A DNA stretch of 64,000 bases from Planctomycetota bacterium (GTDB taxonomy: Bacteria > Planctomycetota > UBA1135). How positions within the stretch are numbered: position 1 is the first letter of the stretch; every line of letters begins with the position of its first letter. A program made the translations under genes and the position numbers. Of the stretch, positions 8,028-16,311 are shown piece by piece. The stretch spans positions 45,621-109,620 of the forward strand of contig QQUA01000020.1 of NCBI GenBank assembly GCA_008501825.1, read 5' to 3'. The notes below the pieces were generated by a model that was not told the DNA's origin, did no database searches, and saw nothing but the letters and a program-made list of their open reading frames with translations.

Positions 8028-9251
8028 TTGACCCCCACTCCCCTGCGCATCCTCATCCTGGTCCACAACATGGCCTACAAGGGTGGGGCCTTCTACCACG
8101 GCCTCGGCTTTGCCAAAACCCTGGCGAAGTTCGGCCACCAGGTAACCCTGCTGTCCATCCACGCCAAGAACAAGATGAAGTTCGAGGTGGTGGAAAAGGA
8201 CGGCATCCGCATGGTCAACAGCCCCGACCTGCTGTGGGGCATGGGGCGAACCGGCTGGTGCCCGTGGGACACGATGCGGAGAATGAGTTTCTTTCGGGGC
8301 GAAACCTTCGACATATTGCACACCGTCGACACCCGTCCCGCCGTGGTTTTGCCGGCTCTTTATCTCCGCAAGAAGACTGGAGGCCGTTTCATCGCCGACT
8401 GGACCGATTGGTGGGCTCGGGGCGGAGCCACCAGCGAGCGCAAGGGCTGGGCGGTGAAGAACCTGGTCGGCCCTTTGGAAAAGTGGTTTGAAGAGAAGCC
8501 CAAAAACTGGGCCGACGGCTTGATCGCCATTTCCCAAGCCCTCTATCAAAGGGCCAAGGAGCAAGGTATTTCCGACGACATCATGTGTTACCTGCCGCCG
8601 GGTTCCGACACCGAAGACGTGCCGGTTTTCGATAAGGCTCAAGCTCGGGCCGATCTGAAACTCGATCCCGACCGGCCGATCTTGGGATATTTGGGCAACA
8701 TCTACCAACGGGACGCCGATCTGTTGTTCGCCACGTTGAGAAAAGTTGCCGAAAAGAAACCGGATACCCAGTTGGTGATGATCGGCCACGCCAAGATTGA
8801 AGTTCCTCAAGACTTGGCCGATGGCCCGAACCTTTTGCGAACCGGCCGCGTGCCCTTCCCCGATATGGTCAAGTTCCTTGGGGCTTGCGACGTATTGACC
8901 CTTCCGTTGAACGATACGGTGGCCAATCGCGGTCGCTGGCCTTCGAAGATCAATGATTACATGGCCGCTGGTCGGCCCATCGTCGCCAACGCCATCGGCG
9001 ATTTGACGATGCTCTTTCAGCAAGCAGAAATCGGTCATTTGGCGGCTCCGGAACCCGGAGAATTCGCTGACCGGGTTCTGGATTTGCTGAATGACCCCCA
9101 GGCTCAGCAGCGCATGGGGAACAACGCCAGAAAACTGGCGGAAACGGAGCACTCCTGGGAGGCGGCTACCGAACGCCTCGTGAACTTCTACCACAAAATC
9201 CTGAACAAGGATGGGGTAGCCAGCCCCAAGGAAAAACAAAGCGTCGCCTGA
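8028..9251 (+). CDS. Glycosyltransferase (GT4-like, GT-B fold)
   Basis: The N-terminal Rossmann half starts LRILILVHNMAYKGGAFYHG. Further on are RFIADWTDWWARGGATSERK, PDRPILGYLGNIYQRDADLL, VPFPDMVKFLGACDVLTLPL and SKINDYMAAGRPIVANAIGD. The last is a variant donor-binding loop of GT4 enzymes that lacks the classical E-x7-E. The start is a TTG at 8028 preceded by a purine-rich AAGGAACGGGA; no in-frame ATG lies nearby upstream, and the first internal ATG would cut into the first beta strand. Its stop overlaps the start of the epimerase gene (TGATG), indicating translational coupling. Donor and acceptor are unknown. Confidence 0.88.
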   Translation: MTPTPLRILILVHNMAYKGGAFYHGLGFAKTLAKFGHQVTLLSIHAKNKMKFEVVEKDGIRMVNSPDLLWGMGRTGWCPWDTMRRMSFFRGETFDILHTVDTRPAVVLPALYLRKKTGGRFIADWTDWWARGGATSERKGWAVKNLVGPLEKWFEEKPKNWADGLIAISQALYQRAKEQGISDDIMCYLPPGSDTEDVPVFDKAQARADLKLDPDRPILGYLGNIYQRDADLLFATLRKVAEKKPDTQLVMIGHAKIEVPQDLADGPNLLRTGRVPFPDMVKFLGACDVLTLPLNDTVANRGRWPSKINDYMAAGRPIVANAIGDLTMLFQQAEIGHLAAPEPGEFADRVLDLLNDPQAQQRMGNNARKLAETEHSWEAATERLVNFYHKILNKDGVASPKEKQSVA

Positions 9252-10327
9252 TGAGCACTCAAGGGAACACTGAGGTCAAACCCTGCCTGATCACCGGAGG
9301 TTGCGGCTTCGTCGGTCGCAACATGACTTTGCGCCAGTTATCCATGGGCAAGGAAGTGTGGGTGATCGACGATCTCTCCACCGGCTCGGATCCGTCCGAA
9401 TGGTTGCCGGAGGGATACCAGCAGCAGGCCGGGCAGCATCCGTCCATCACCGTTTTTCAAGGCCCGCAGAAATTGATCTTCCTCAAGGGTGATCTGCTGC
9501 GCCTGATGGCCGGCGGCTTGGATAGCGACGGCATTCAACTGCCCAAGTTCGGGGACGTCTTCCACTTTGCCGCGGTCGTTGGAGGTCGCGCCACCATCGA
9601 GGGCAATCCGATGGCGGTAGCGATCGATTTGGCCATGGACTCCTGCATGTTCAATTGGGCGGTCCGGGACGGCAACGTGGAGCGCATGCTCTACCCGAGT
9701 TCCAGTGCCGCTTATCCGATCAGCATGCAGGAATCGGAAGGACACGTGGCGCTGAAAGAGTCCGACATTGAATTTGGCGGCGCCTTGGGCCAGCCGGACA
9801 TGACTTACGGTTGGTCCAAACTCACCGGAGAATATTTGGCCCGCGTTGCCGCCGAACACTACGGTTTGCACGTAGCCTGCGTCCGCCCCTTCTCCGGTTA
9901 CGGCGAAGATCAAGACGAAAGCTACCCGATTCCTGCCATTGCCGCCCGAGCGGCTCGCAAGGAAAGCCCGATCACGGTTTGGGGCAGCGGCTTGCAAGGC
10001 CGGGACTTCGTCCACATCCAAGATTGCATCGATTTCATGCTTCTGGTGTTGGACAAAATTTCCGACGGCAGCGCCGCCAACATCGGCTCCGGCCAGCTCA
10101 CCAACTTCCGTCAAGTCGCCGCTCTGTTCGTGGAATTGGCCGGCTACGAAACTGAAGTCAAGCCTCTGGTCGACAAACCGGTCGGCGTCCACTCCCGCTA
10201 TGGAGATCCGACCTTTAGCCGGGAAGTCTTGGGCTGGGAACCGAAGATTTCCATTCGCGAAGGATTTGCCCGCGTTCTGGCCGAGGCCAGGAAGCGTCAC
10301 GGCATCGCCGACGAAGTCGGAGCCTAA
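9251..10327 (+). CDS. NAD-dependent nucleotide-sugar epimerase/dehydratase (extended SDR)
   Basis: An extended short-chain dehydrogenase that would epimerise or dehydrate a nucleotide-activated sugar for the nearby glycosyltransferases. The NAD-binding glycine motif is TGGCGFVGRN near residue 17. WVIDDLSTGS follows the second strand. A serine-rich SSSAAYP precedes the catalytic pair YGWSK near residue 187. RPFSGYGEDQDESYPIPAIA and GRDFVHIQDCIDFMLL are typical of the UDP-glucose 4-epimerase / GDP-mannose 3,5-epimerase branch. Its ATG overlaps the upstream stop codon. Exact sugar specificity is not assignable. Confidence 0.9.
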   Translation: MSTQGNTEVKPCLITGGCGFVGRNMTLRQLSMGKEVWVIDDLSTGSDPSEWLPEGYQQQAGQHPSITVFQGPQKLIFLKGDLLRLMAGGLDSDGIQLPKFGDVFHFAAVVGGRATIEGNPMAVAIDLAMDSCMFNWAVRDGNVERMLYPSSSAAYPISMQESEGHVALKESDIEFGGALGQPDMTYGWSKLTGEYLARVAAEHYGLHVACVRPFSGYGEDQDESYPIPAIAARAARKESPITVWGSGLQGRDFVHIQDCIDFMLLVLDKISDGSAANIGSGQLTNFRQVAALFVELAGYETEVKPLVDKPVGVHSRYGDPTFSREVLGWEPKISIREGFARVLAEARKRHGIADEVGA

Positions 10328-10369
10328 GCCGCCACCAACGAGCGAGCCCCGCCGAAAGCAGAGGACATC

Positions 10370-11614
10370 GTGAAAATCTTGATGATTCACAAGTTCTACT
10401 ATGTAAACGGCGGGGCTTGCCGTTACATGTTTGAACTATCCAAGCTGCTGGAAAAGAACGGCCACGAAGTGGTTCCCTTTTCCATGCAACACCCCCGCAA
10501 CCATCCGACGCCCTATGAAAAGGACTTTGTAAGTAATATTTCCTTTCAGGGCATGAACTTTGCCCAAAAGCTGTTGAAGGCGCCGGGAATTACCAAGCGA
10601 GTCATTTATTCCAAAGAAGCTCGCAATGCCCTGGAGCGACTCATTGAACGTGAAAAGCCGGATTTGGCTCACGTTCATATGATCGACCACCAGCTTTCCC
10701 CTTCGATTTTCGACGCCCTGAAGAAATTCGGGATTCCCACTATCCAAACGGTTCACCAATACAAAATGGTGTGCCCGAACTATAGCTTGTACATCTATAG
10801 AAACCACGAGCGCTGTACTCGGTGCGTGGAGGGCAGCTTCTTCAATGCAGTCAAGCACCGCTGCCACAAGGACTCTCTGGTCGGCAGCTCCATCGTCGCC
10901 TTTGAAAGCGCTTTCCACAAGCGCCGCGGCACTTATGACATGGTCGATCTATTCCACACGCCGAGTCAATTTACCGAGCAGCTCTACTTGCGCCACGGCG
11001 TGCCCCAGGAGCGCGTTTGGCAACAGTTCTATACCATCAACATGGAAGACTATCCTTACTCTCCCGATTTCGAAGATTATTTCGTTTTCTACGGTCGCGT
11101 GGCTCAAGAAAAGGGGGTCATGACTCTATTGCAAGCCCTGGACAAGGTGCGCATGTCCAAGTTGAAGGTTGTAGGCGAGGGCCCGCACATCCCGGAACTT
11201 CAATCCTTCGTGAAGGAGAAAGGATTGGAAGATCGGGTTGAATTCACCGGTTATAAGCAAGGAAAAGAATTGCACGATTTGGTTGCCGGCGCAAAATTCG
11301 TGGTGGCTCCGAGTTTGTGGCACGACAATTCCCCGCTGGTCATGTATGAATCCTTCAGCCGGGGCAAGCCGGTGGTAGGCAGCCGGACCGGCGGCATTCC
11401 GGAAATGGTGCGAGATCACGTGACCGGCCGCCAATTCGACCCTGGTGACCACGAGGCTCTGGCTGAAATCCTGAGCGAGCTGCTGCAAGACGACGCGCTG
11501 GTTTTGGAAATGGGGCGCAACGCCAGGCGGCTGGCGGAAGAAGAATTCGCACCGGACGTTCATTACCAAAAAATGAAGTCCGCTTACGACAAGTTATTGA
11601 ACGGTTCCCGTTAA
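10370..11614 (+). CDS. Glycosyltransferase family 4
   Basis: A 414-residue GT4 enzyme starting at GTG 10370 (KILMIHKFYYVNGGACRYMF), 42 bp after the epimerase gene. A central cysteine/histidine cluster (CPNYSLYIYRNHERCTRC then HRC) is seen in a subset of GT4 enzymes and could bind a metal. The donor domain has FVFYGRVAQEKGVMTLLQAL, RVEFTGYKQGKELHDLV and the variant D-x7-E site DNSPLVMYE followed by SFSRGKPVVGSRTGGIPEMV. It is the last gene of the 8028-11614 operon. Its TAA shares bases with the stop codon of the convergent DUF983 gene. Confidence 0.92.
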   Translation: MKILMIHKFYYVNGGACRYMFELSKLLEKNGHEVVPFSMQHPRNHPTPYEKDFVSNISFQGMNFAQKLLKAPGITKRVIYSKEARNALERLIEREKPDLAHVHMIDHQLSPSIFDALKKFGIPTIQTVHQYKMVCPNYSLYIYRNHERCTRCVEGSFFNAVKHRCHKDSLVGSSIVAFESAFHKRRGTYDMVDLFHTPSQFTEQLYLRHGVPQERVWQQFYTINMEDYPYSPDFEDYFVFYGRVAQEKGVMTLLQALDKVRMSKLKVVGEGPHIPELQSFVKEKGLEDRVEFTGYKQGKELHDLVAGAKFVVAPSLWHDNSPLVMYESFSRGKPVVGSRTGGIPEMVRDHVTGRQFDPGDHEALAEILSELLQDDALVLEMGRNARRLAEEEFAPDVHYQKMKSAYDKLLNGSR

Positions 11615-12042
11615 GTCTCGCTCGGATCCTGCGCCTTGGAATCGGGGGCCGGCCAGCTCCCCTCCAGGGGCTGATCCACCAGTAAGTCGATGTACATCCA
11701 AACCGCTCGGGCGTAGCGCAGGAACCAGGCGGAAAAGCCGGCCAGGAAACCGGCCGCCAAGGGCAGCGCGATCGTGCTCGGCCAGTCGAGAATCACGCGC
11801 AATAAAAGCCACAAAAGAGCGGTACCGAGAGCAGCGAGAGTGTAATTCACGTAAATGCTGCCCAGGAAATATCCGTCCTCCCGTTGAAATTCCCAGCCGC
11901 AATGAGAGCACGCCGGTTGAATTTCAAACCATCCACGAAAAACTTTACCCTTGCCGCACAAAGGACAATGCAAACGCAAGGTTGCCTTCCACGAAGGTCG
12001 AATTCGGTGGTCCTCTTTTGCAGGATGAGGCAAGTCGCTCAC
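11611..12042 (-). CDS. DUF983 family membrane protein
   Basis: A small protein with an N-terminal four-cysteine zinc-ribbon-like knuckle (HCPLCGKGKVF and CSHCGWEF), then GYFLGSIYVNYT and two hydrophobic segments (AALGTALLWLLLRVIL and ALPLAAGFLAGFSAWFL). This is the standard layout of DUF983, whose function is unknown. The GTG at 12042 is chosen because it lies just past the xylulokinase stop. The frame also opens at a TTG (12078) that would overlap xylB. It follows xylB closely on the same strand and may be co-transcribed. Confidence 0.85.
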   Translation of the reverse strand: MSDLPHPAKEDHRIRPSWKATLRLHCPLCGKGKVFRGWFEIQPACSHCGWEFQREDGYFLGSIYVNYTLAALGTALLWLLLRVILDWPSTIALPLAAGFLAGFSAWFLRYARAVWMYIDLLVDQPLEGSWPAPDSKAQDPSET

Positions 12043-12047
12043 GGATA

Positions 12048-13505
12048 TCAGCGGGCTTCCGGTCCGAAAAGTTTCCAAGCCTGGTCAAGAAACTGCTGGA
12101 AAGCGGCATCCAGTCGGTCTCGGTGATCCGGATTCGGTTCCACGATTCGATCATGGCAGTCGATTCCTTGCTCCCGGAGAAAGGGAAGCAATCCTTGGCC
12201 GGAATAAAGGGCGGCCGCTTGCAAAGCTCCTCCAAGGGCGGCGGATTCCGCTTCCGCCGGAAAGCGGAAAGGCAAGTCGAAGAGATCGGCCAGGGTTTGC
12301 ACCCAAAGAAGGTTTTGAGCTCCGCCGCCAACCACCCGGAATTCACTGGCGGAAAGGCCGAAATCGGTCATGTGGCGCCAGCCTTGGAAAAGGGCGAAGC
12401 TGGCTCCTTCCATCGCTGCCCGGTAAAGCAAACCGGGGCGAAGTTTGGAAATTTCCAGTCCCAAAACCGCGGCTCGAGCGTGAGGCCAATCCGGCACCCG
12501 CTCCCCCTGGAAATAAGGCAAGAAACTGATTCCGTCCGATCCGGAATTCTCTCCTTCGGCTAGTGCGGTCAGGGCTTCATGGTTGGAATCAAAAGCCTTG
12601 CGAACTTCCTCCAATACCGTGGTGCAATTCATGGTGCACAGCAAGGGAAGCCAAGCACCGGCGGCGTCGCAAAAAGGAGCCACCCAACCTTTGGGATCTT
12701 CGATGGGTTGCTCCGACCGGCCGAAAATGGTTCCACTGGTGCCGAGGCTGCAAACGAACACCCCCTCTTCAAAGGCGCCGGATCCAAGAGCACTCATCAT
12801 GTTGTCGCCGCTTCCCGGAGCCACCAAGGTGCCGGTGCGCAAACCCAACGCCGAAGCGGCTGACTCCTGCAATTCACCGTGCCACTGCTCGGGTGCCAGC
12901 AAATCAGGAAAGGTGGAAGCAAGTTGGGGGTCGATCCAACTCATCGCCCCCTGATCGAAGCTGCGAGAGCGGAGATTCCACAAACCGGTTCCGCTGGCAT
13001 CCCCCGCTTCCATCCTCATTTTTCCGGTCAAGCGATAGTTCAACCAATCGTGGGGCAACAACACCCACCGAAGCCGACGAAAATTCTCCGGTTCGTGCCG
13101 CTTCATCCACAGGATTTTGGAAGCGGTAAAGCCTGCCGGAATCGGCCGATGCAATCCGGAAGATAATTCTTCGGCTTCGGCGGCGGTTTCGGTATCGCAC
13201 CAGAGCTTGACCGGACGCAAGCACTGGCCCTGCTCATCCAGAGCAACCAATCCGTGCTGTTGACCGGATACCCCAATGGCTCGAATGCAAGAAGGGTCTA
13301 CTTCCAAACCGGCCAATGCCTGTTGTACGGATTGGACCACAGCCGGCCACCAATCTTCGGTTCGCTGTTCCGCCGCCCCGGGACGAGCCGGAGGCAAAAT
13401 ATCCAGGGGTGCGCTTCCGCGACTTAGGATTCGGCGACTCTCTGGATGAAAAACGAGAGCCTTCACCCCTTGGGTGCCTAAATCCAGCCCGAGAAAAAGA
13501 TCCAT
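12048..13505 (-). CDS. xylB: Xylulokinase (FGGY carbohydrate kinase)
   Basis: A cytoplasmic kinase that phosphorylates D-xylulose to xylulose 5-phosphate. The start MDLFLGLDLGTQGVKALVFH is the phosphate-1 motif. AIGVSGQQHGLVALD and VKLWCDTETAAEAEEL follow. FGGY-family features later include LVAPGSGDNMMSALGSGAF, CSLGTSGTIFG, GISFLPYFQGERVPDWPHAR and the C-terminal ADP-binding loop FRVVGGGAQNLLWVQTLADL. Length of 485 residues is usual for the family. ATG 13505 has a GGAGG 8 nt upstream, whereas a longer TTG start at 13532 does not. A xylose isomerase gene 6.7 kb upstream on the same strand supports the xylulokinase role over other FGGY kinases. Confidence 0.9.
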   Translation of the reverse strand: MDLFLGLDLGTQGVKALVFHPESRRILSRGSAPLDILPPARPGAAEQRTEDWWPAVVQSVQQALAGLEVDPSCIRAIGVSGQQHGLVALDEQGQCLRPVKLWCDTETAAEAEELSSGLHRPIPAGFTASKILWMKRHEPENFRRLRWVLLPHDWLNYRLTGKMRMEAGDASGTGLWNLRSRSFDQGAMSWIDPQLASTFPDLLAPEQWHGELQESAASALGLRTGTLVAPGSGDNMMSALGSGAFEEGVFVCSLGTSGTIFGRSEQPIEDPKGWVAPFCDAAGAWLPLLCTMNCTTVLEEVRKAFDSNHEALTALAEGENSGSDGISFLPYFQGERVPDWPHARAAVLGLEISKLRPGLLYRAAMEGASFALFQGWRHMTDFGLSASEFRVVGGGAQNLLWVQTLADLFDLPFRFPAEAESAALGGALQAAALYSGQGLLPFLREQGIDCHDRIVEPNPDHRDRLDAAFQQFLDQAWKLFGPEAR

Positions 13506-13537
13506 GACGCTTCCCTCCGGAGATGCTGGCAAGTCGT

Positions 13538-14857
13538 TCAGGGCAGGGGTTTCACTCGAATGTTGCGAAATTCCACTGGATCGTGATGTCCGGCAAACCC
13601 CAGGTATCCGGACTTTCGGAGCAAACCGGGGTGATCTCGGCCATCCATGGGCTCCTCAATTTCATCCAACTTCGCTTCCAAAATGGTGGTGCCGTTCAAA
13701 TTCACCGTCAGGTGCGTGCCGCGAGCCACAACTTCTTGGAAGTTCCATTGCCCCACCGGTCTTAAAAAACCGCGGTGGCTGGCTTGAACTCCATAGATCG
13801 ACCCGTGGTATTGATAAGGTTTCAAGTTGGCGTACTTCTCGGCGGTGTTGTCCAAGATTTGCAATTCCATACCCGAATAAGCCACGTCACCCTGCAAGGG
13901 AGCTCGGATGCCTAATCCATTGTTTCCTCCAGGAGGCAAGCGAAACTCGAATCGCAAGATGAAATCCGCAAATTCTTTCTCATGAAACAAATTGCCGCCG
14001 GATCCCGGCTTGCACCGAATGGCCCCGTTCACTACTTCATAGTGGTCTACCGCTCCGACCCATCCGCTCAAATCACGGCCATTGAACAAGGTCTGAAAAC
14101 CGTCTCCATCTCGAAGTTGTAAAGCTGCATTGGCCAGCTCAGGCGTAAGCTCTCGAACGTAAAGATTGCGGAAACGAATTTCACCGCCATGGGTTTGCAA
14201 TTGGATTGCGCCTTTGGACATGAGCGGGCGACTCCGATCCCAATAGTTTTCCAGCGGAACGTGATCCACTACCAAGTGGCCGTTCAGCCAAACACTGGTT
14301 CGATCTCCAATCATGAGAATTCGAAATCGGTTCCATTGCCCAAATGGCCGGTCGGCGTGGACCAAAGCCCGATTTCCAGCCTTTTGGTTATTCCAAAGGC
14401 TGCCGGAGCCTTCCTTGGCTCCGATTTCCCACTTCCCGCCTTCCTCGGTGGTATCCCAAATTTGCACTTGAGGGGTGCAGCGCAGATAAATTCCTGAATC
14501 GGCTTTGGCGACGGTTTTGTATTCCAACCAAAGCTCCATGTCGCCATATTCTTTTTCCGTGGTCAGAAAAACTCCATGGCCGTCATTTACGATTTCATCG
14601 CCCTCCACCGACCAATGTTTGGCCAGGTCTTCGTTCCATTTCTGGCGCTCGGCCATGCGCTTGGATTCTTCCCAGGTGGCTTCCTCATATGGATTCAAAT
14701 GAGGCCGCCCGTACCAGCCCTCCAGATTCTTCCCATTGAACAAGGGGACGAAGCCTTGGGGAAGAGGTTGGGGCTCTTGAACCCGAAGCTCACTGTTGGA
14801 AAGCAAGGAGCCGGTGGCGAGGCAAAGGAGGAGGCTGAGAATGGAGGCGGCAGGCAT
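13538..14857 (-). CDS. Secreted protein with two DUF1080 (3-keto-disaccharide hydrolase) domains
   Basis: A signal-peptide-like start (MPAASILSLLLCLATGSLLS) is followed by two concanavalin-like domains of the DUF1080/3-keto-disaccharide hydrolase family. The first begins FVPLFNGKNLEGWYGRPH and the second FQTLFNGRDLSGWVGAVDHY. Each has the family pattern of ligand-loop strands (GDMELWLEYKTVAKADSGIYL; FILRFEFRLPPGGNNGLGIR) and a closing FRNLYVREL / FRNIRVKPL strand. The family is abundant in Planctomycetota and is linked to periplasmic glycoside breakdown. The catalytic activity of this copy is not shown. It lies 32 bp upstream of xylB on the same strand, consistent with a sugar-use operon. Confidence 0.88.
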   Translation of the reverse strand: MPAASILSLLLCLATGSLLSNSELRVQEPQPLPQGFVPLFNGKNLEGWYGRPHLNPYEEATWEESKRMAERQKWNEDLAKHWSVEGDEIVNDGHGVFLTTEKEYGDMELWLEYKTVAKADSGIYLRCTPQVQIWDTTEEGGKWEIGAKEGSGSLWNNQKAGNRALVHADRPFGQWNRFRILMIGDRTSVWLNGHLVVDHVPLENYWDRSRPLMSKGAIQLQTHGGEIRFRNLYVRELTPELANAALQLRDGDGFQTLFNGRDLSGWVGAVDHYEVVNGAIRCKPGSGGNLFHEKEFADFILRFEFRLPPGGNNGLGIRAPLQGDVAYSGMELQILDNTAEKYANLKPYQYHGSIYGVQASHRGFLRPVGQWNFQEVVARGTHLTVNLNGTTILEAKLDEIEEPMDGRDHPGLLRKSGYLGFAGHHDPVEFRNIRVKPLP

Positions 14858-14936
14858 GACGGCGGAGGGATCAAGGGAGCCGGCTCATGATAGCGGGCGC
14901 TCGCTTGAGTGCCTGACGCCGCCGCCGACGGCAAAC

Positions 14937-16175
14937 TTAGGGTTTGCCGGGAGCGTACTGCTCTTGGTACCACTTCAACCAATCTTGCCAGGAGCGCTCT
15001 CTTCCTTCGCCGGTCAGTTTCACCAAAGTCTCGGTGATGGCGTAGCGCAAGTCCTGGTCAGGGCTAATGGCCCGCAGAACGGAGGAATGCTCAAAGCGAT
15101 CCGTATCGGGCGATATGGCGTAAAGAGTGGCCGAAGTACACCGGCCACCGGCATAGGCACCGATCAACGGAAAGCCGAAATCTTTACTTTCCTTGACGAC
15201 TTGGACTTTCCGCCCATTGAGCTCGTATCGTTGCGGAGATTTCCGATCGGTGGTACTCAAAACGTAGATCAAATAATCCACGCTTCTCGGGTCGCCATAG
15301 TCGCGGAAGTTCTTCACCGCGGCCAAACGGGCTTGTGGTTTTCCACGAGCCAGAGCTTCCCACCAAATGCTGAAGCAGAAATCCGGCCACAGTTTCGCCG
15401 AGGCTTGGGCGGAGGCATCCCTCACCATCGGAATGGATGACTCCAGCGAACGCTGCAGCAACAAAGCCGCCAGGGTAAGGTCCTGCATACCTTGATGGCC
15501 GGCGACTTGGGCGCCCAGCCGTTGCTGGCTGGGATTGGAGGATTCAAGAATTCGTCGCACCGCCACCAGAGTCCGGACTCGGTCGTCAGTCGGTTCATCG
15601 GAAGGGGGAAGCTCTTCCAGCAGGCGGCCACGGTAAAAAGCGTGCACGGAGCTTGGTGCATGCCGTTTCGCTTGGTCCCAAAGCCAGTCCACCCTCCGGC
15701 TGACGGTGTATCGATCCGGAACCGGATCCAATCGAGCTCCCCATTTCTCCAGGGAACGAATCAGTTCCAAGTCCACTTGTTCCCAAAGATCCTTGTTTTC
15801 TTCCGCTCTTTTGGTCCCCGGCCACCCTCTGGCAGCAAACTCAGCAAGAGCCAACAACTCCTCGAGACATCCTTCCCGATTCAGCCGGGCCACCAACTCC
15901 CTCGCCTTCAATCCGTGAAGTGCGTGGGTCCCGGATGGAAACCACTCGGTTTGACAGCGATGCCGAAGTGGAATTTCGACCGGGTCGGTTGGCGTTCGAT
16001 AGATTCCAAAAGGAGTCTGCACCTTGAGATCGCCTCGCTTCACCGGCTCGGAGGCTTGAATCCGCACCCCTTTCGAAGTCATGGCGAAGGTTTTGGCTTC
16101 TTCCCCCTGAGCCCAAGCTTCAGGAACCAGGGCCAACAAGGCCGCCAGAGCCGCCGGCAATCGGAACAAAGACAT
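14937..16175 (-). CDS. Secreted HEAT-like repeat protein, function unknown
   Basis: A 412-residue protein with a clear Sec signal peptide (MSLFRLPAALAALLALVPEAWAQ). The remainder is largely alpha-helical. Helical pairs such as QQRLGAQVAGHQGMQDLTLA, SIPMVRDASAQASAKLWPDF and QARLAAVKNFRDYGDPRSVD are spaced like HEAT/ARM repeats. The C terminus DLRYAITETLVKLTGEGRER followed by SWQDWLKWYQEQYAPGKP is a pattern seen in planctomycete HEAT-repeat proteins. No catalytic motif was recognised. It probably acts in the periplasm as a scaffold. It lies about 80 bp upstream of the DUF1080 gene on the same strand. Confidence 0.7.
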   Translation of the reverse strand: MSLFRLPAALAALLALVPEAWAQGEEAKTFAMTSKGVRIQASEPVKRGDLKVQTPFGIYRTPTDPVEIPLRHRCQTEWFPSGTHALHGLKARELVARLNREGCLEELLALAEFAARGWPGTKRAEENKDLWEQVDLELIRSLEKWGARLDPVPDRYTVSRRVDWLWDQAKRHAPSSVHAFYRGRLLEELPPSDEPTDDRVRTLVAVRRILESSNPSQQRLGAQVAGHQGMQDLTLAALLLQRSLESSIPMVRDASAQASAKLWPDFCFSIWWEALARGKPQARLAAVKNFRDYGDPRSVDYLIYVLSTTDRKSPQRYELNGRKVQVVKESKDFGFPLIGAYAGGRCTSATLYAISPDTDRFEHSSVLRAISPDQDLRYAITETLVKLTGEGRERSWQDWLKWYQEQYAPGKP

Positions 16176-16311
16176 AAAGCAACCTTAAAGCAATAGCCCC
16201 AATTCTCGCCCCAGAAATTCGACTCCTGCGACATGTGACCAAGTCGGGAAAACTCTCGGAGTTCAAGCCGTACTCTCTTCCGGTCAGTTGCACCAAATCC
16301 CTAGCTAGGAG

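Noticed and set aside
7995..9239. 414-codon minus-strand open frame antisense to a glycosyltransferase
   Set aside because: The plus strand carries conserved glycosyltransferase motifs and a coupled downstream gene; the antisense product has no recognisable features and reflects codon bias.
9338..10390. 350-codon minus-strand open frame antisense to the epimerase
   Set aside because: The epimerase has complete NAD and YxxxK motifs on the plus strand; the antisense frame is a shadow.
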